Assembly (NCBI RefSeq): GCF_020405205.1
Contig: NZ_CP084469.1
Coordinates: 3,534,001 to 3,598,000, forward strand
Direction: 5' to 3'
Origin: Natrinema salinisoli
GTDB lineage: Archaea > Halobacteriota > Halobacteria > Halobacteriales > Natrialbaceae
Length of the DNA stretch: 64,000 nt
The position numbers and the translations under genes are program-made. Positions 1 through 7,948 of the stretch are shown here, one piece after another. The stretch's first letter is position 1, and every line of letters starts with the position of its first letter. The notes below the pieces were generated by a model, which saw nothing but the letters and a program-made list of their open reading frames with translations, was not told where the DNA came from and ran no database searches.

Positions 1-327
1 GGCGTCGTCGGGGGCGCTCATCATGCCACAGTCGGTGTGGTTGATGACGATGATCTCGTCGGTGTCGAAGAAGTTCGTCGTCAGTGCGGCCGAGCGGATG
101 ACGTCGTCCGTTACTTTTCCGCCCGCGTTTCGGAACACCTGCGCGTCGCCGAGCTCGATCCCCAGCGCGTCCTCGATGGGGATCCGCTCGTCCATGCAGG
201 CGACGACGAGGAGGTTCTCGTTCGTCGGGACGCCCTCGCGACGACGGCGGGCCCAGGTTTCGCGGTCGTCGACGCCCTCGTCGACTCGCTCGTGGTGGTG
301 GTCGTGATCGGAGTGGTCCTCGGACAT
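1..327 (-). CDS. Beta-carbonic anhydrase, C-terminus cut by window edge
   Basis: Interconverts CO2 and bicarbonate with an active-site zinc in the cytoplasm. The 109 visible residues contain the beta-class signature: ACMDER with Cys44, Asp46 and Arg48, then INHTDCG with His97 and Cys100, which supply the zinc ligands and the Asp-Arg dyad. The first dozen residues are His- and Asp-rich, a variable haloarchaeal tail. The start is the ATG complementary to 325-327. The gene runs off the left edge about halfway through a typical 200-residue protein, so the second half cannot be judged. The signature leaves little doubt about the family. Confidence 0.93.
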   Translation of the reverse strand, partial: MSEDHSDHDHHHERVDEGVDDRETWARRRREGVPTNENLLVVACMDERIPIEDALGIELGDAQVFRNAGGKVTDDVIRSAALTTNFFDTDEIIVINHTDCGMMSAPDDA

Positions 328-712
328 CGGTTACCGTAACGGGTGCCAGCACCTGAACGGTACCGGTCACCATCTCGATTACCGTTATCGGGAAGGTGCG
401 GAGAATGCTACCGCTTCTCATATTCGCAGACTTTCGTTGGTTCGCTCGAGTGTCCTCGGTGCAGGCGCTCCGATCGACGAGCGAGCGTTCGACACTGGCG
501 GATCGATGCTCCGTTCGATCTCGACGTGTTCGGCACGACTGGACGGGGGCGTCTAACTGGATTCGACGTCGGAAGGCGGGCTCGAGTACGCCGTTCGTCG
601 CGAATCGCGGAAGTCTCCAGAGCAATAGTAGTAGTTCGCGATCCGTCAGACGGATCGCCCGCTGGGTTTCGGTTCCGAGCCGCGTGTTTTCGCGTTCGTT
701 CGAACCCGTGAT
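328..712. other. Gene-poor gap of 385 bases
   Basis: No gene can be supported here. One forward frame (343-711, GTG start) stays open and contains a CGEC and a CPRC motif 14 residues apart, which looks like a zinc ribbon. The rest of that frame is Arg-rich and not acidic, unlike real proteins of this organism. The other frames are no better. It may be a decayed zinc-ribbon gene or chance. Confidence 0.4.
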
Positions 713-1006
713 TCACAGAGGGGTTGTACAGTGACGACAGTACGTAAACGCGGGATCGTTCTTCGTCCCACACTCGCGACACGTCACACGGCGGTTCGCC
801 GTTGGATCGTCGCCCGGTCTGGGGGTACGGGCAGCTCGGTCGTACTCCTCGTCTTCGGAATAGCGTTCCAGTTCTCCGGCCTGTCGTTTGCGCCGTCGCT
901 CGAGGCCGTCCCGGACGATCCGCCCGAGAACCGGAATGCTGACCCCTACCGCGATGAGCAGGAGGACGCCGATGAGTGCGGCGTGGAGTTGTTCGAGCGC
1001 CACCAC
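713..1006 (-). CDS. Small membrane protein with C-terminal zinc ribbon
   Basis: A 97-residue protein with one hydrophobic helix at about residues 8-28, a basic stretch just after it, and a C-terminal zinc ribbon with Cys76, Cys79, Cys90 and Cys93 (CREC...CRHC). The basic segment after the helix suggests that the ribbon lies in the cytoplasm. Such single-span, zinc-ribbon proteins are common in haloarchaea and have no proven function. An A/T-rich TATA-like box at 1025-1034 sits about 27 bases before the ATG, which fits a leaderless transcript. It is divergent from the aldo/keto reductase. Protein interaction or nucleic-acid sensing would be speculation. Confidence 0.8.
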   Translation of the reverse strand: MVALEQLHAALIGVLLLIAVGVSIPVLGRIVRDGLERRRKRQAGELERYSEDEEYDRAARTPRPGDDPTANRRVTCRECGTKNDPAFTYCRHCTTPL

Positions 1007-1024
1007 ACGGTATCTTGGATCCGT

Positions 1025-1034
1025 ATTTATTTAT
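1025..1034 (-). promoter_or_regulatory. TATA box for the zinc-ribbon membrane protein
   Basis: The minus strand reads AAATAAATA here, centred about 26-27 bases upstream of the ATG at 1006. This is the distance seen for leaderless archaeal transcripts. Confidence 0.55.
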
Positions 1035-1201
1035 TCACTGTGGGTAGGTACCATGACACACGCCAGGCGACAGTATGGTGGTGCACTCGAGAACTGTCCG
1101 ATTCGTAGGGACTGGCAGCGACGAGAGCCGAGTCCCCTCGGTTTCCGGCAAGTCCCTCGGAACCGCCAACGGTTATCCGCCCGTGGCTCGGTAGTAGAAA
1201 C

Positions 1202-2062
1202 GTGAGCAGTAACTCGATCACAAACGAGAGCGGCACGTTCGAGATCGGCGATTCGACCGTCAACCGGCTGGGGTTCGGTGCGATGCGGATCACCGGGGAA
1301 GACATCATCGGATCGCCCGAGGACGAGGAGACCGCGCGCGAGGTCGTCCGGCACGCGGTCGATTGCGGCGTCGATCTCATCGACACGGCCGACTCCTACG
1401 GCCCGGCCGTGAGCGAACGACTCATCGGCGAGGCGATCGGCGACCCCGACGACGTGCTGGTCGCGACCAAGGCCGGCCTGCTGCGCAACAGCGAGGGCGA
1501 CTGGATCGCTCACGGCGATCCGGACTACATCCGCAATCAGGTACTCACGTCGCTGGACCGACTCCAGACCGATACCATCGATCTCTATCAGTTCCACCGG
1601 CCGGACAGTGACACCGACTTCGAGGACTCCGTCGCGACGTTCGCGGAACTCAAAGACGAGGGATTCGTCGACGCGGTCGGGGTCAGTAACGTCTCCGCCG
1701 AACTCCTCGATCGCGCCCGTGAACAGGTCGAGGTCGAAACCGTCCAGAACCGGTACAATCTGAACGACCGCGGGAGTCGAGAGGTCCTCGAGATCTGTGA
1801 CGACGAGGGCATCGGCTTCATCCCGTGGGCCCCGATCAACGGCGACGATCTGGCCGAACACGGCGATCTCCTCGACGAGATCGCCGACGATCACGACGCG
1901 ACGCGGCGGCAGGTGGCGCTGGCGTGGCTGCTCGAGCGCTCGGACGTCGTCCTGCCGATCCCGGGCACGTCCGACACCGAGCACCTCGAGTCGAACGTCG
2001 CCGCGTCGCAGCTCTCGCTCCGCGAGGAGGAGGTACAGCGACTGACCGACGCGGCGGAGTGA
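1202..2062 (+). CDS. Aldo/keto reductase
   Basis: An NAD(P)H-dependent oxidoreductase of the (beta/alpha)8-barrel AKR superfamily, 286 residues with a GTG start. The catalytic tetrad is visible: Asp61 and Tyr66 in DTADSYG, Lys90 in VATKAG and His132 in QFHRPD. The coenzyme-binding C-terminal part has the usual PIPGTS segment. The substrate cannot be read from the sequence; relatives reduce aldehydes, ketones or sugars, and the form is closest to the YdbC/pyridoxal-reductase-like branch. It stands alone between a divergent membrane-protein gene and a convergent one, so the neighbours give no pathway clue. Confidence 0.92.
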   Translation: MSSNSITNESGTFEIGDSTVNRLGFGAMRITGEDIIGSPEDEETAREVVRHAVDCGVDLIDTADSYGPAVSERLIGEAIGDPDDVLVATKAGLLRNSEGDWIAHGDPDYIRNQVLTSLDRLQTDTIDLYQFHRPDSDTDFEDSVATFAELKDEGFVDAVGVSNVSAELLDRAREQVEVETVQNRYNLNDRGSREVLEICDDEGIGFIPWAPINGDDLAEHGDLLDEIADDHDATRRQVALAWLLERSDVVLPIPGTSDTEHLESNVAASQLSLREEEVQRLTDAAE

Positions 2063-2108
2063 GCGCGGTCCCGTGCTCCATCGTTTGTGAGCGCGAATCG
2101 AGACGACG

Positions 2109-3392
2109 CTATTCTCCGAGTCGCCCGGCGATGCGGTGGGAGAGATCGGTGAGGTAGAACGAGCCCCAGATCGCGGCGATCACGGCACCGACGACGTTGT
2201 AGACGAGATCGACGATCGTATCGTCGAGCCCGTGCTGGGCGAGAACCGCCTCGAGGCCGAGCCGTTGGGCGCTCCAGTCGATCGCGAACTCCATGAGCTC
2301 CCAGACGACGCCGAAGGCCAGCACGAACACGAGGATGAACGCGAACAGCATCGCCGGGGGAACGTAGATCTCGTCGGTGTGGAGGTCGATCGCCCGGACG
2401 ACGGCGTACCCCGCGGCGGCGACGATCGACGCGGAAACCGTGTGCGTCAGGCTATCCCACTGGCCGATACTCCCGTACAACCCGGCCGAGCCGAGGACGT
2501 GGAGAAATACCGCCGCCGTCAGCCAGAAGACGAGCCCCGGCTCGAGGGGCAGCCGGTAGTCCCGCTCGAGGATAGCGGGAAGGAAAGTGATCGCCAGCGC
2601 GATGGCGGCGTTCGAGACCGTCGTCATGTCGCGAATAGCGATCCCGTAGAGCAGGACGGCGGCGAGGGCTAGCTGCATGACGCGGGAGAGCCGTCTAACG
2701 GTTTCGTCGGGAACGTCTAACCGACCGCGAATCAGCGCCGGGACGGGATCGGATTTGGCGTCGGGCGATGTCTCCTGTGCCGTGGGTTCGTGTGGTCGAT
2801 CGCGCCCCTCCACGCCGTAGGATCGAAAATAGCGGTCGAAAACGATGCCCGCGCCCAGACCCGCAAGCGCCGCGTAGGCGAATTCGATCATCAACGCGCG
2901 GTTGGCCGCGTCCTGTGAGCGGCCGCCCAGGAGGTAGTCGGTCCCGACGGTCACGTCGGCGACCCACTGTGCCACGTTCCAGGCCCCGGCGACGGCGAGG
3001 GTCGTCAGGACGACCACCACGACCGCGAACGGGTGGTTCATTCGGACCGCAGTGAACCGGTCGATCTCGACGGTGGCGACCAGCGCGACCGCGGCGACGG
3101 CGACGTAGACGGTGATCGACGTCAGAAACGTCTCGCCGAGCACCGTGGCGTTGAGGACGGGGAGCAAAACGAGAGCCAACAGCTCCCAGGGTGGCATCAC
3201 CAGCGGATCCCGAAACGCGACGACCGGAAGCACCACGATCGCGACCGCGAACCCGGTGAACGCGAACCAGCGGTAGGAGTCCGTCAATCCGTGATCGATC
3301 GCGAGTACGACGAGGACGACCGTGATACCCCAGGCCAGCGCGGCGTTCCGCCGCGTCCCCTCGAGCGTGCCGCCGAGTCGAGCGTCCGCCAT
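2109..3392 (-). CDS. Polytopic membrane protein with YjdF/DUF2238-like C-terminal domain
   Basis: A 427-residue integral membrane protein with about ten to eleven hydrophobic helices and a charged cytoplasmic loop at roughly residues 200-235. The last third resembles the YjdF/DUF2238 family: a WDSLTH segment, a VWELMEFAIDW segment and a following Asp-rich LDDTIVDL segment form the conserved His/Glu/Asp pattern inside the membrane. The biochemical role of that family is unknown. The N-terminal half has only helices and no recognisable motif. It is a single gene convergent with the aldo/keto reductase. Confidence 0.82.
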   Translation of the reverse strand: MADARLGGTLEGTRRNAALAWGITVVLVVLAIDHGLTDSYRWFAFTGFAVAIVVLPVVAFRDPLVMPPWELLALVLLPVLNATVLGETFLTSITVYVAVAAVALVATVEIDRFTAVRMNHPFAVVVVVLTTLAVAGAWNVAQWVADVTVGTDYLLGGRSQDAANRALMIEFAYAALAGLGAGIVFDRYFRSYGVEGRDRPHEPTAQETSPDAKSDPVPALIRGRLDVPDETVRRLSRVMQLALAAVLLYGIAIRDMTTVSNAAIALAITFLPAILERDYRLPLEPGLVFWLTAAVFLHVLGSAGLYGSIGQWDSLTHTVSASIVAAAGYAVVRAIDLHTDEIYVPPAMLFAFILVFVLAFGVVWELMEFAIDWSAQRLGLEAVLAQHGLDDTIVDLVYNVVGAVIAAIWGSFYLTDLSHRIAGRLGE

Positions 3393-3489
3393 AGACCGAC
3401 GTACGGGCCGCCCCTCCTAAACCCGAGACCATGAAAGAGCCATCATCGGTTCCGCTCGAGCGCGTCCCACCGCGCAGTTCGCCGGGACC

Positions 3490-3657
3490 TCACTCGCCGA
3501 CGAAGACGGTCTTCAGTCGCGATCCGCAGACCGGACAGCAAAGCGTCTACCACGTCCTCGGATCGAGTCCGCCTATCGTCTTCGTTCGGCGCGCTTCGTC
3601 GAGCGACACCCGATCGCCACAGGCGTCACATTCGAACGTCTCGTCCGTCTCGGTCAT
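3490..3657 (-). pseudogene. Zinc-ribbon microprotein gene interrupted by an in-frame TAG
   Basis: Read from the ATG complementary to 3655-3657, the frame encodes 35 residues with ECDACG, then TAG at 3547-3549, then 18 more residues with CCPVCG before TGA at 3490-3492. Together the parts make a complete 54-residue CxxC...CxxC zinc ribbon of the kind common in haloarchaea, with uniform acidic composition on both sides of the stop. A single C-to-T change (CAG to TAG) or TGG to TAG would explain it. Possible readings are a recent nonsense mutation, a sequencing error, or readthrough. No pyrrolysine machinery is visible and none is expected in a haloarchaeon. The upstream half alone has one CxxC pair and could not form the ribbon. 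Confidence 0.7.
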
Positions 3658-3750
3658 CGATCACTGGTACACTGTCCCTCGATATCTATCCGTGGGGTGG
3701 ATCGCCGATCGTACCGACTGCATGTCGGCGGGTTCACAGCCGAAGGCTGA

Positions 3751-3757
3751 TATATTA
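3751..3757 (+). promoter_or_regulatory. TATA box for the alpha/beta hydrolase
   Basis: TATATTA centred about 27 bases before the ATG at 3779. This places the transcription start at or next to the start codon and supports that start over the longer open frame that begins far upstream. Confidence 0.65.
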
Positions 3758-3778
3758 GCCACCTCATTCCGTTGTACG

Positions 3779-4624
3779 ATGACAGGTGACGATCTCGAGC
3801 ACGGACGCGCCCGCGTCAACGGTGTCAAACTGCACTACGTGACCGCCGGTGACGGCCCCCCGCTGGTGTTGCTCCACGGCTGGCCACAGACTTGGTACGA
3901 GTGGCGAGACGTGATTCCGAAACTCGCGGCGGAGTACACCGTCATCGCACCGGACCTTCGCGGATTGGGGGACTCCGAAGCGCCAGTCTCGGGGTACGAC
4001 AAGGACACGGTCGCGACCGACGTGCGGGAACTCGTCGCCCACCTCGGGTTCGACGACGAGCCGATCGCGCTCGTCGGCCACGACTGGGGGATGCCGACGG
4101 CCTACGCCTACGCCGCTCAGTACCGCGAGGATGTCCGCGCCCTCTGCGTTCTCGAGGCGGGACTCCCGGGCGTCAACGAGGATCAGAAGAAGAAACTCTG
4201 GCACACCCGCTTTCACAGCGTTCGCGACCTGCCGGAACGGCTGGTCGCCGGCCGAGAGCGGCTCTATCTCGACTGGTTCTACGGCGAAGGGGCGTACGAC
4301 CCGACGGCGATCGACGACGACGCCCGCGAGGAGTACGTCCGCTGTTACTCCCAGGCCGGCGGGCTGCGGGGCGGCTTCGAGTACTACCGCGCCTACGATG
4401 CCGACGCAGAGCACAACCAAGACCACGCTCAGGACCCCCTCGAGATCCCCGTCCTCGCCCTCGGCGGCGCGGCGTCCTTCCGCGAACTCCCGGTCAGGGA
4501 CATGGAGGCGGTCGCGACCGACGTCGAAAGCGAGGTCATCGAGCGCGCCGGCCACTGGATCCCCGAGGAGCGACCGGCGTACTTCGTCGAACGGCTGACC
4601 GAGTTCCTCGAGGGCGCGGAGTGA
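3779..4624 (+). CDS. Alpha/beta hydrolase, epoxide-hydrolase-like
   Basis: A 281-residue alpha/beta-hydrolase-fold enzyme. HGWP at 33-36 forms the oxyanion region, GHDWG at 100-104 carries the nucleophile Asp102, and AGHWIPEE near the end supplies His259. An Asp nucleophile with HGWP is typical of soluble epoxide hydrolases and haloalkane dehalogenases; HGWP favours epoxide hydrolase. The cap domain between about 125 and 215 contains Tyr-rich segments (ECYSQAG-like region, FEYYRAYD) that could polarise an epoxide. The open frame continues upstream to 3431, but the TATA box and the start of homology support 3779. It is monocistronic. The natural substrate is not known. Confidence 0.88.
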   Translation: MTGDDLEHGRARVNGVKLHYVTAGDGPPLVLLHGWPQTWYEWRDVIPKLAAEYTVIAPDLRGLGDSEAPVSGYDKDTVATDVRELVAHLGFDDEPIALVGHDWGMPTAYAYAAQYREDVRALCVLEAGLPGVNEDQKKKLWHTRFHSVRDLPERLVAGRERLYLDWFYGEGAYDPTAIDDDAREEYVRCYSQAGGLRGGFEYYRAYDADAEHNQDHAQDPLEIPVLALGGAASFRELPVRDMEAVATDVESEVIERAGHWIPEERPAYFVERLTEFLEGAE

Positions 4625-4657
4625 ACAGGTACCTCGAGGCGCCGGTGGGACTCGAGT

Positions 4658-5011
4658 TCAGTACGCTTCCTTGACGGCGTCGATCTGGCACTGAATGCAG
4701 TGATCGTCGGCGAAACAGGCGACGTTGTCGTACGGACAATCGTACTCCTCGACGTCGACGGACAGGCGACGTTTCGCGTGTTCCCACTCGGTCTCCCAGT
4801 CGTCGATATTCATGTCCGAAGACGTGAATACGACGTTTCCGTCCCGGTCGACGATCTTCGCGACCGTGACCGAGCGGTAGTTCTCCTTCACGACAGCGAT
4901 CGCTTCCTCGTACGATCCGCAGCGGATTTTCTCTCTCCCCGCCGTGTCGTCCAGGAGATGGACGACGATGGAGCCGTCGTACTCCTCGGTCGGCTCCAGC
5001 CCGTGAACCAT
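4658..5011 (-). CDS. Conserved haloarchaeal hypothetical protein with Cys-rich C-terminus
   Basis: A 117-residue acidic soluble protein without a recognised family. The first 75 residues look like a small alpha/beta fold with a central strand pair (SVTVAKIVD, NVVFTS). The last 25 contain four Cys residues in the pattern C-x6-C-x6-C-x2-C (YDCPYDNVACF, HCIQCQ), a likely metal site. It is convergent with the hydrolase gene. A role in metal binding is inference only. The uniform acidic composition and clean start make it a real gene. Confidence 0.75.
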   Translation of the reverse strand: MVHGLEPTEEYDGSIVVHLLDDTAGREKIRCGSYEEAIAVVKENYRSVTVAKIVDRDGNVVFTSSDMNIDDWETEWEHAKRRLSVDVEEYDCPYDNVACFADDHCIQCQIDAVKEAY

Positions 5012-5216
5012 GCCATCTACTGGCGGAACGAGACATAAAAAGCTGCGCTTCGGTGAGACGAACAGTTCGGGCGAATAGAGAACCGGCCCGGATGCGAGAA
5101 TCGACGGGAACGAACCGCGTTCACTTCGTTGGCGACGAGGTCGAGTTCACACAACAGGTGCATTGGGGCCGATCCACCGCAAGCCACAACCTGCCCCTCG
5201 CTAAAGGATACGTCGT

Positions 5217-5951
5217 ATGTCACCGAACTCCAATAGTAGCGTCACGCTCGTCCGTAACGCCACGCTCCTCGTGACCGTCGGCGAGACGACGTTTCTCGTC
5301 GATCCGCTGTTTGCGTCCCCCGGAGAGAACCCGTCGATACAGAATACACCGAACGATCGCCGGAATCCGCTCGTCCCGATGCCCGACGTGGATCTGTCCT
5401 ACGATGCAGTGATCGTCACCCACCGTCATACTGACCACTTCGACGACGCCGCGAAAGCGGAACTCGACGCAGCCGTCCCGTTGTTCTGTCAGCCCGCCGA
5501 GGCGGATGCGTTCGCCGACGAGGGGTTCACCGACGTGCGTCCCGTCGACGATTCGGTCTCGTTCGACGGCGTCACCATCTCCCGGACGCCCGGTCGTCAC
5601 GGGCACGGGGAGTTAGCCGAAAAGATGGGGCCAGTCTCGGGGTTCGTTCTCGAGGCCGACGAGACGCTGTACATCGCTGGCGACACGGTCTGGTACGATC
5701 AGGTCGAACGGACGCTCGAGCGGTTCGACCCCGACATGGTCGTCCTCAACGGCGGTGAAGCACAGTTCAATCAGGGCGAGCCGATCACGATGGGCGTCGA
5801 GGACGTCTCCACCGTCCGCGAAGCCACCGACGCAACGGTTGTCGTCGTTCACATGGAAGCCATCAACCACTGCCTGCTCACACGCGAGGAATTGCGCTCG
5901 GGGACGGAGAACGTTCTCGTCCCCGACGATGGAGAGACGATCACGCTGTAA
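5217..5951 (+). CDS. MBL-fold metallo-hydrolase
   Basis: A 244-residue metallo-beta-lactamase-fold protein of the COG2220 (UlaG-like) type. The metal motif HRHTDH (His69, His71, Asp73, His74) is complete. Further ligands are expected at RHGHGE, AGDT (Asp of the bridging position) and HMEAINH. The family includes lactonases and phosphodiesterases that act on small metabolites; the exact substrate is unknown. The short strand-rich N-terminus begins directly at ATLLVTVGETTFLVDP. It is a single gene, followed by the tRNA-His repeat region. Confidence 0.9.
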   Translation: MSPNSNSSVTLVRNATLLVTVGETTFLVDPLFASPGENPSIQNTPNDRRNPLVPMPDVDLSYDAVIVTHRHTDHFDDAAKAELDAAVPLFCQPAEADAFADEGFTDVRPVDDSVSFDGVTISRTPGRHGHGELAEKMGPVSGFVLEADETLYIAGDTVWYDQVERTLERFDPDMVVLNGGEAQFNQGEPITMGVEDVSTVREATDATVVVVHMEAINHCLLTREELRSGTENVLVPDDGETITL

Positions 5952-5998
5952 CTCGAGAACCGCCACTCACTCCGTTCGCGATGACGCTACAGAACGTT

Positions 5999-6017
5999 CG
6001 GGTGCGAGAATCGAACC
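5999..6017. repeat. Partial duplicate of the tRNA-His 3' end
   Basis: Nineteen bases here are identical to 6112-6130, the T arm and 3' acceptor side of the tRNA-His gene, in the same orientation and 113 bases apart. A 12-base inverted copy of the same T-arm segment lies at 6056-6067, opposing 6004-6015. Duplicated tRNA 3' ends are the usual product of integrases that use tRNA genes as attachment sites, so this may be an att-type scar. No integrase gene lies between or next to the copies. Confidence 0.6.
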
Positions 6018-6108
6018 ACGGTCGTTCCGCTCACTGCGTTCGCTCCACTCCCTGATTCGATTCTCGCCTTCCGGCTTTTCCGCTCCTCGTGTTACTCGTC
6101 GCGAAAAA

Positions 6109-6181
6109 GTCCGGGTGCGAGAATCGAACCCGCGTCTCAGCCTCCACAAGGCTGAAGGATAACCACTACCCCAACCCGGAC
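6109..6181 (-). tRNA. trnH: tRNA-His (GTG anticodon)
   Basis: The minus strand folds as a standard cloverleaf: G-1, seven acceptor pairs (TCCGGGT with ACCCGGA), D arm, an anticodon stem around loop CTTGTGG with anticodon GTG, and a T arm GCGGG/TTCGATT/CTCGC. The extra 5' G opposite discriminator C73 is diagnostic of tRNA-His. CCA is not encoded, so it must be added after transcription. A run of five T residues follows immediately (6104-6108) and probably ends the transcript. No intron is seen. Confidence 0.96.
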
Positions 6182-6360
6182 ACGCTTACAGGTTACTCTA
6201 CAGCCGGTTGGACTAAAATACGTTACGACTCTGCGATCGTGTGTGCGACTCCGTGCCGCGCGATTTCGACCGTCGTGAGTGATCCGTGGTATCTCACCCC
6301 ACTCGAGCCCCGCTCGCGACCGAGACGTTTTTCGGCACACGGCCGGTAGACCCGACAAGC

Positions 6361-6816
6361 GTGGCCATCACCGACAAGATCTACATCAAGAACCACCGTC
6401 AGCTCAGCTCCCAGCTCGAGACGAACATCCCCAAGGGAGCGTTCAAGGGCGCGACGCTGGACATGCTCTTCCAGGGCGACGGCCTCGAGAAACTCGACGA
6501 CGCGACGCGGGACCGGGTTCTCGATTTCACGCAGGACTTCCTCGACTGCGGCTGTGACAACAACCCCTATTGTGGCTGCCCCGAGCGGAAGTTCATCCAG
6601 TACCTGCTCGAGTTGCGCGCGCAGGGACTCGGCCCGGACGCGATCGTCGACGTGATGACCGACGACTACATGGTCTACGCCTACTCCGGCGACGTCCTCT
6701 CCTTCCTCGACAACGGCGTTCGGACGCTCGAGGCGGCTGAGGGACTCGCTCGCGTCGACGGCGCGGACGAGAAGTACGACGAGATTCGACGGGCGAAACA
6801 ACAACTCGAGCGATAA
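6361..6816 (+). CDS. DUF5814-like conserved haloarchaeal protein with Cys cluster
   Basis: A 151-residue protein starting with GTG at 6361; a T-rich TATA-like element lies about 27 bases upstream, so it is probably leaderless. The centre holds a compact cluster, CGCDNNPYCGCPERK, with Cys63, Cys65, Cys71 and Cys73, likely to bind zinc or an Fe-S cluster. The rest is helical and strongly acidic. The sequence matches, from memory, the haloarchaeal family called DUF5814, which also occurs near or within helicase-like proteins; the function is unknown. Strong conservation of the N-terminus (ITDKIYIKNHRQLSSQL) supports the chosen start. Confidence 0.8.
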   Translation: MAITDKIYIKNHRQLSSQLETNIPKGAFKGATLDMLFQGDGLEKLDDATRDRVLDFTQDFLDCGCDNNPYCGCPERKFIQYLLELRAQGLGPDAIVDVMTDDYMVYAYSGDVLSFLDNGVRTLEAAEGLARVDGADEKYDEIRRAKQQLER

Positions 6817-6963
6817 CTGGACTCCTCGAGTAGTGGGCGCTGACCGGTCTCGGATCGGTTCCTCTCGACTTCCGTTTCTGCAGACCACGGTGAGAAGTCC
6901 GTTTTGTAGCCGCGCTGGGTGCGGTGGAGTACAATTATCATCGTTCGGTAACTATCACCGCTC

Positions 6964-7842
6964 GTGTTGCTATCGGTATCGTTCGCCGGGGGCTGGGTCG
7001 GTAGCGTCCTCAGGGAACTCGCGATGTGGATCGGCGTTCTCCTCTTGCTCGCGGGCTGCCTCTCCGTCTATATCGGGTGGAAACAGCGCCAGAAAGCGAT
7101 GCTGGTCGGCGAGACACCGCGATCGGAGATCGCGGACGTACAATCGTCGAACGTCGTCCGAGTCCGAGGGACGGTCGTCCCGAACGGCGAGGGGAGCACG
7201 TTTACGTCCCCGATCAAAGGCGATCCGGGGTCGGTCCTCTCCGCGTGGGAAATCGACGAACTGTACGACACCCCGAAGACGCGAAGCTGGGAGGCCGCGG
7301 CGTGTGGCGTTCGGTCCGTCCCGTTTTACGTCGAAGACGAAAGCGGGAGGGTCCTCGTCGATATAGCCGATCGAACCGTCGGGAACGATACGGATGACAC
7401 GTTCACGCCGGCTCGAGTGCTCGAGTCGAACGGCGTTTCCGTGGCGGGATTGCGATGTTCCTTCGATTCGTTCGACGTGCACGTCGAAACTGATTACGGG
7501 GAGTCGCCACCGCCGCGGGTCGCCGAGTTCATCGACGCGACTGATGGCCTCTCTGCGGACCCGATGGCGACGGGGACGGTAGTCGACGCGAGTAAACGGA
7601 AATACGCCGAACAGACGCTCCAGCGGGGGAACACGGTCAGCGTTCTCGGATACGCGACTCGAGACGACAGTGCGCGTTCGACGGCGAGCGGGGACCTCAC
7701 CGTGGCCCAACCGCCCGACGGGACGCTCCACCTGTCTCCCAGCCCGTTCGACGACGTCCGGTCTGGCGGCGGAAGTCTGCTCTTCGGTCTGCTGACCGGG
7801 ACGATCGGCCTCGGGATCTTGACGGCGCTGTTCGTGCTTTGA
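6964..7842 (+). CDS. GIDE/MULAN-like membrane protein, paralogue 1
   Basis: A 292-residue membrane protein with two N-terminal hydrophobic segments (about 5-37), a large middle domain, and a final helix at about 270-290. The middle domain has the pattern of the prokaryotic GIDE/MULAN-type fold: a strand-rich RVRGTVVPN segment, a region ending in SAWEI, then PFYVEDESGRVLVD, followed later by GNTVSVLGYA. The gene at 40147 has the same order and segments. In eukaryotes this fold sits in a mitochondrial ubiquitin ligase; here there is no RING finger. The GTG start at 6964 is supported by a TATA-like ACAATTATCA at about 6931-6940. The function is unknown. Confidence 0.72.
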   Translation: MLLSVSFAGGWVGSVLRELAMWIGVLLLLAGCLSVYIGWKQRQKAMLVGETPRSEIADVQSSNVVRVRGTVVPNGEGSTFTSPIKGDPGSVLSAWEIDELYDTPKTRSWEAAACGVRSVPFYVEDESGRVLVDIADRTVGNDTDDTFTPARVLESNGVSVAGLRCSFDSFDVHVETDYGESPPPRVAEFIDATDGLSADPMATGTVVDASKRKYAEQTLQRGNTVSVLGYATRDDSARSTASGDLTVAQPPDGTLHLSPSPFDDVRSGGGSLLFGLLTGTIGLGILTALFVL

Positions 7843-7948
7843 GTTCTCCGGTGGCAGTGCAGATACGGCGTTCCGTCCCTCCCGATACGTGCCTATCGTC
7901 GGCCTGCATTACCTCGAAAAGCCGACTCGAACGGCCGTCGTCGGGTCG

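Noticed and set aside
343-711. Zinc-ribbon protein of 122 residues
   Set aside because: Only two CxxC motifs support it; the rest is Arg-rich and not acidic, unlike proteins of this organism. Kept as a note under the gap.
3490-3657. Pyrrolysine-containing protein
   Set aside because: No pyl genes are visible and haloarchaea of this type are not known to use TAG for pyrrolysine; a nonsense mutation is simpler.
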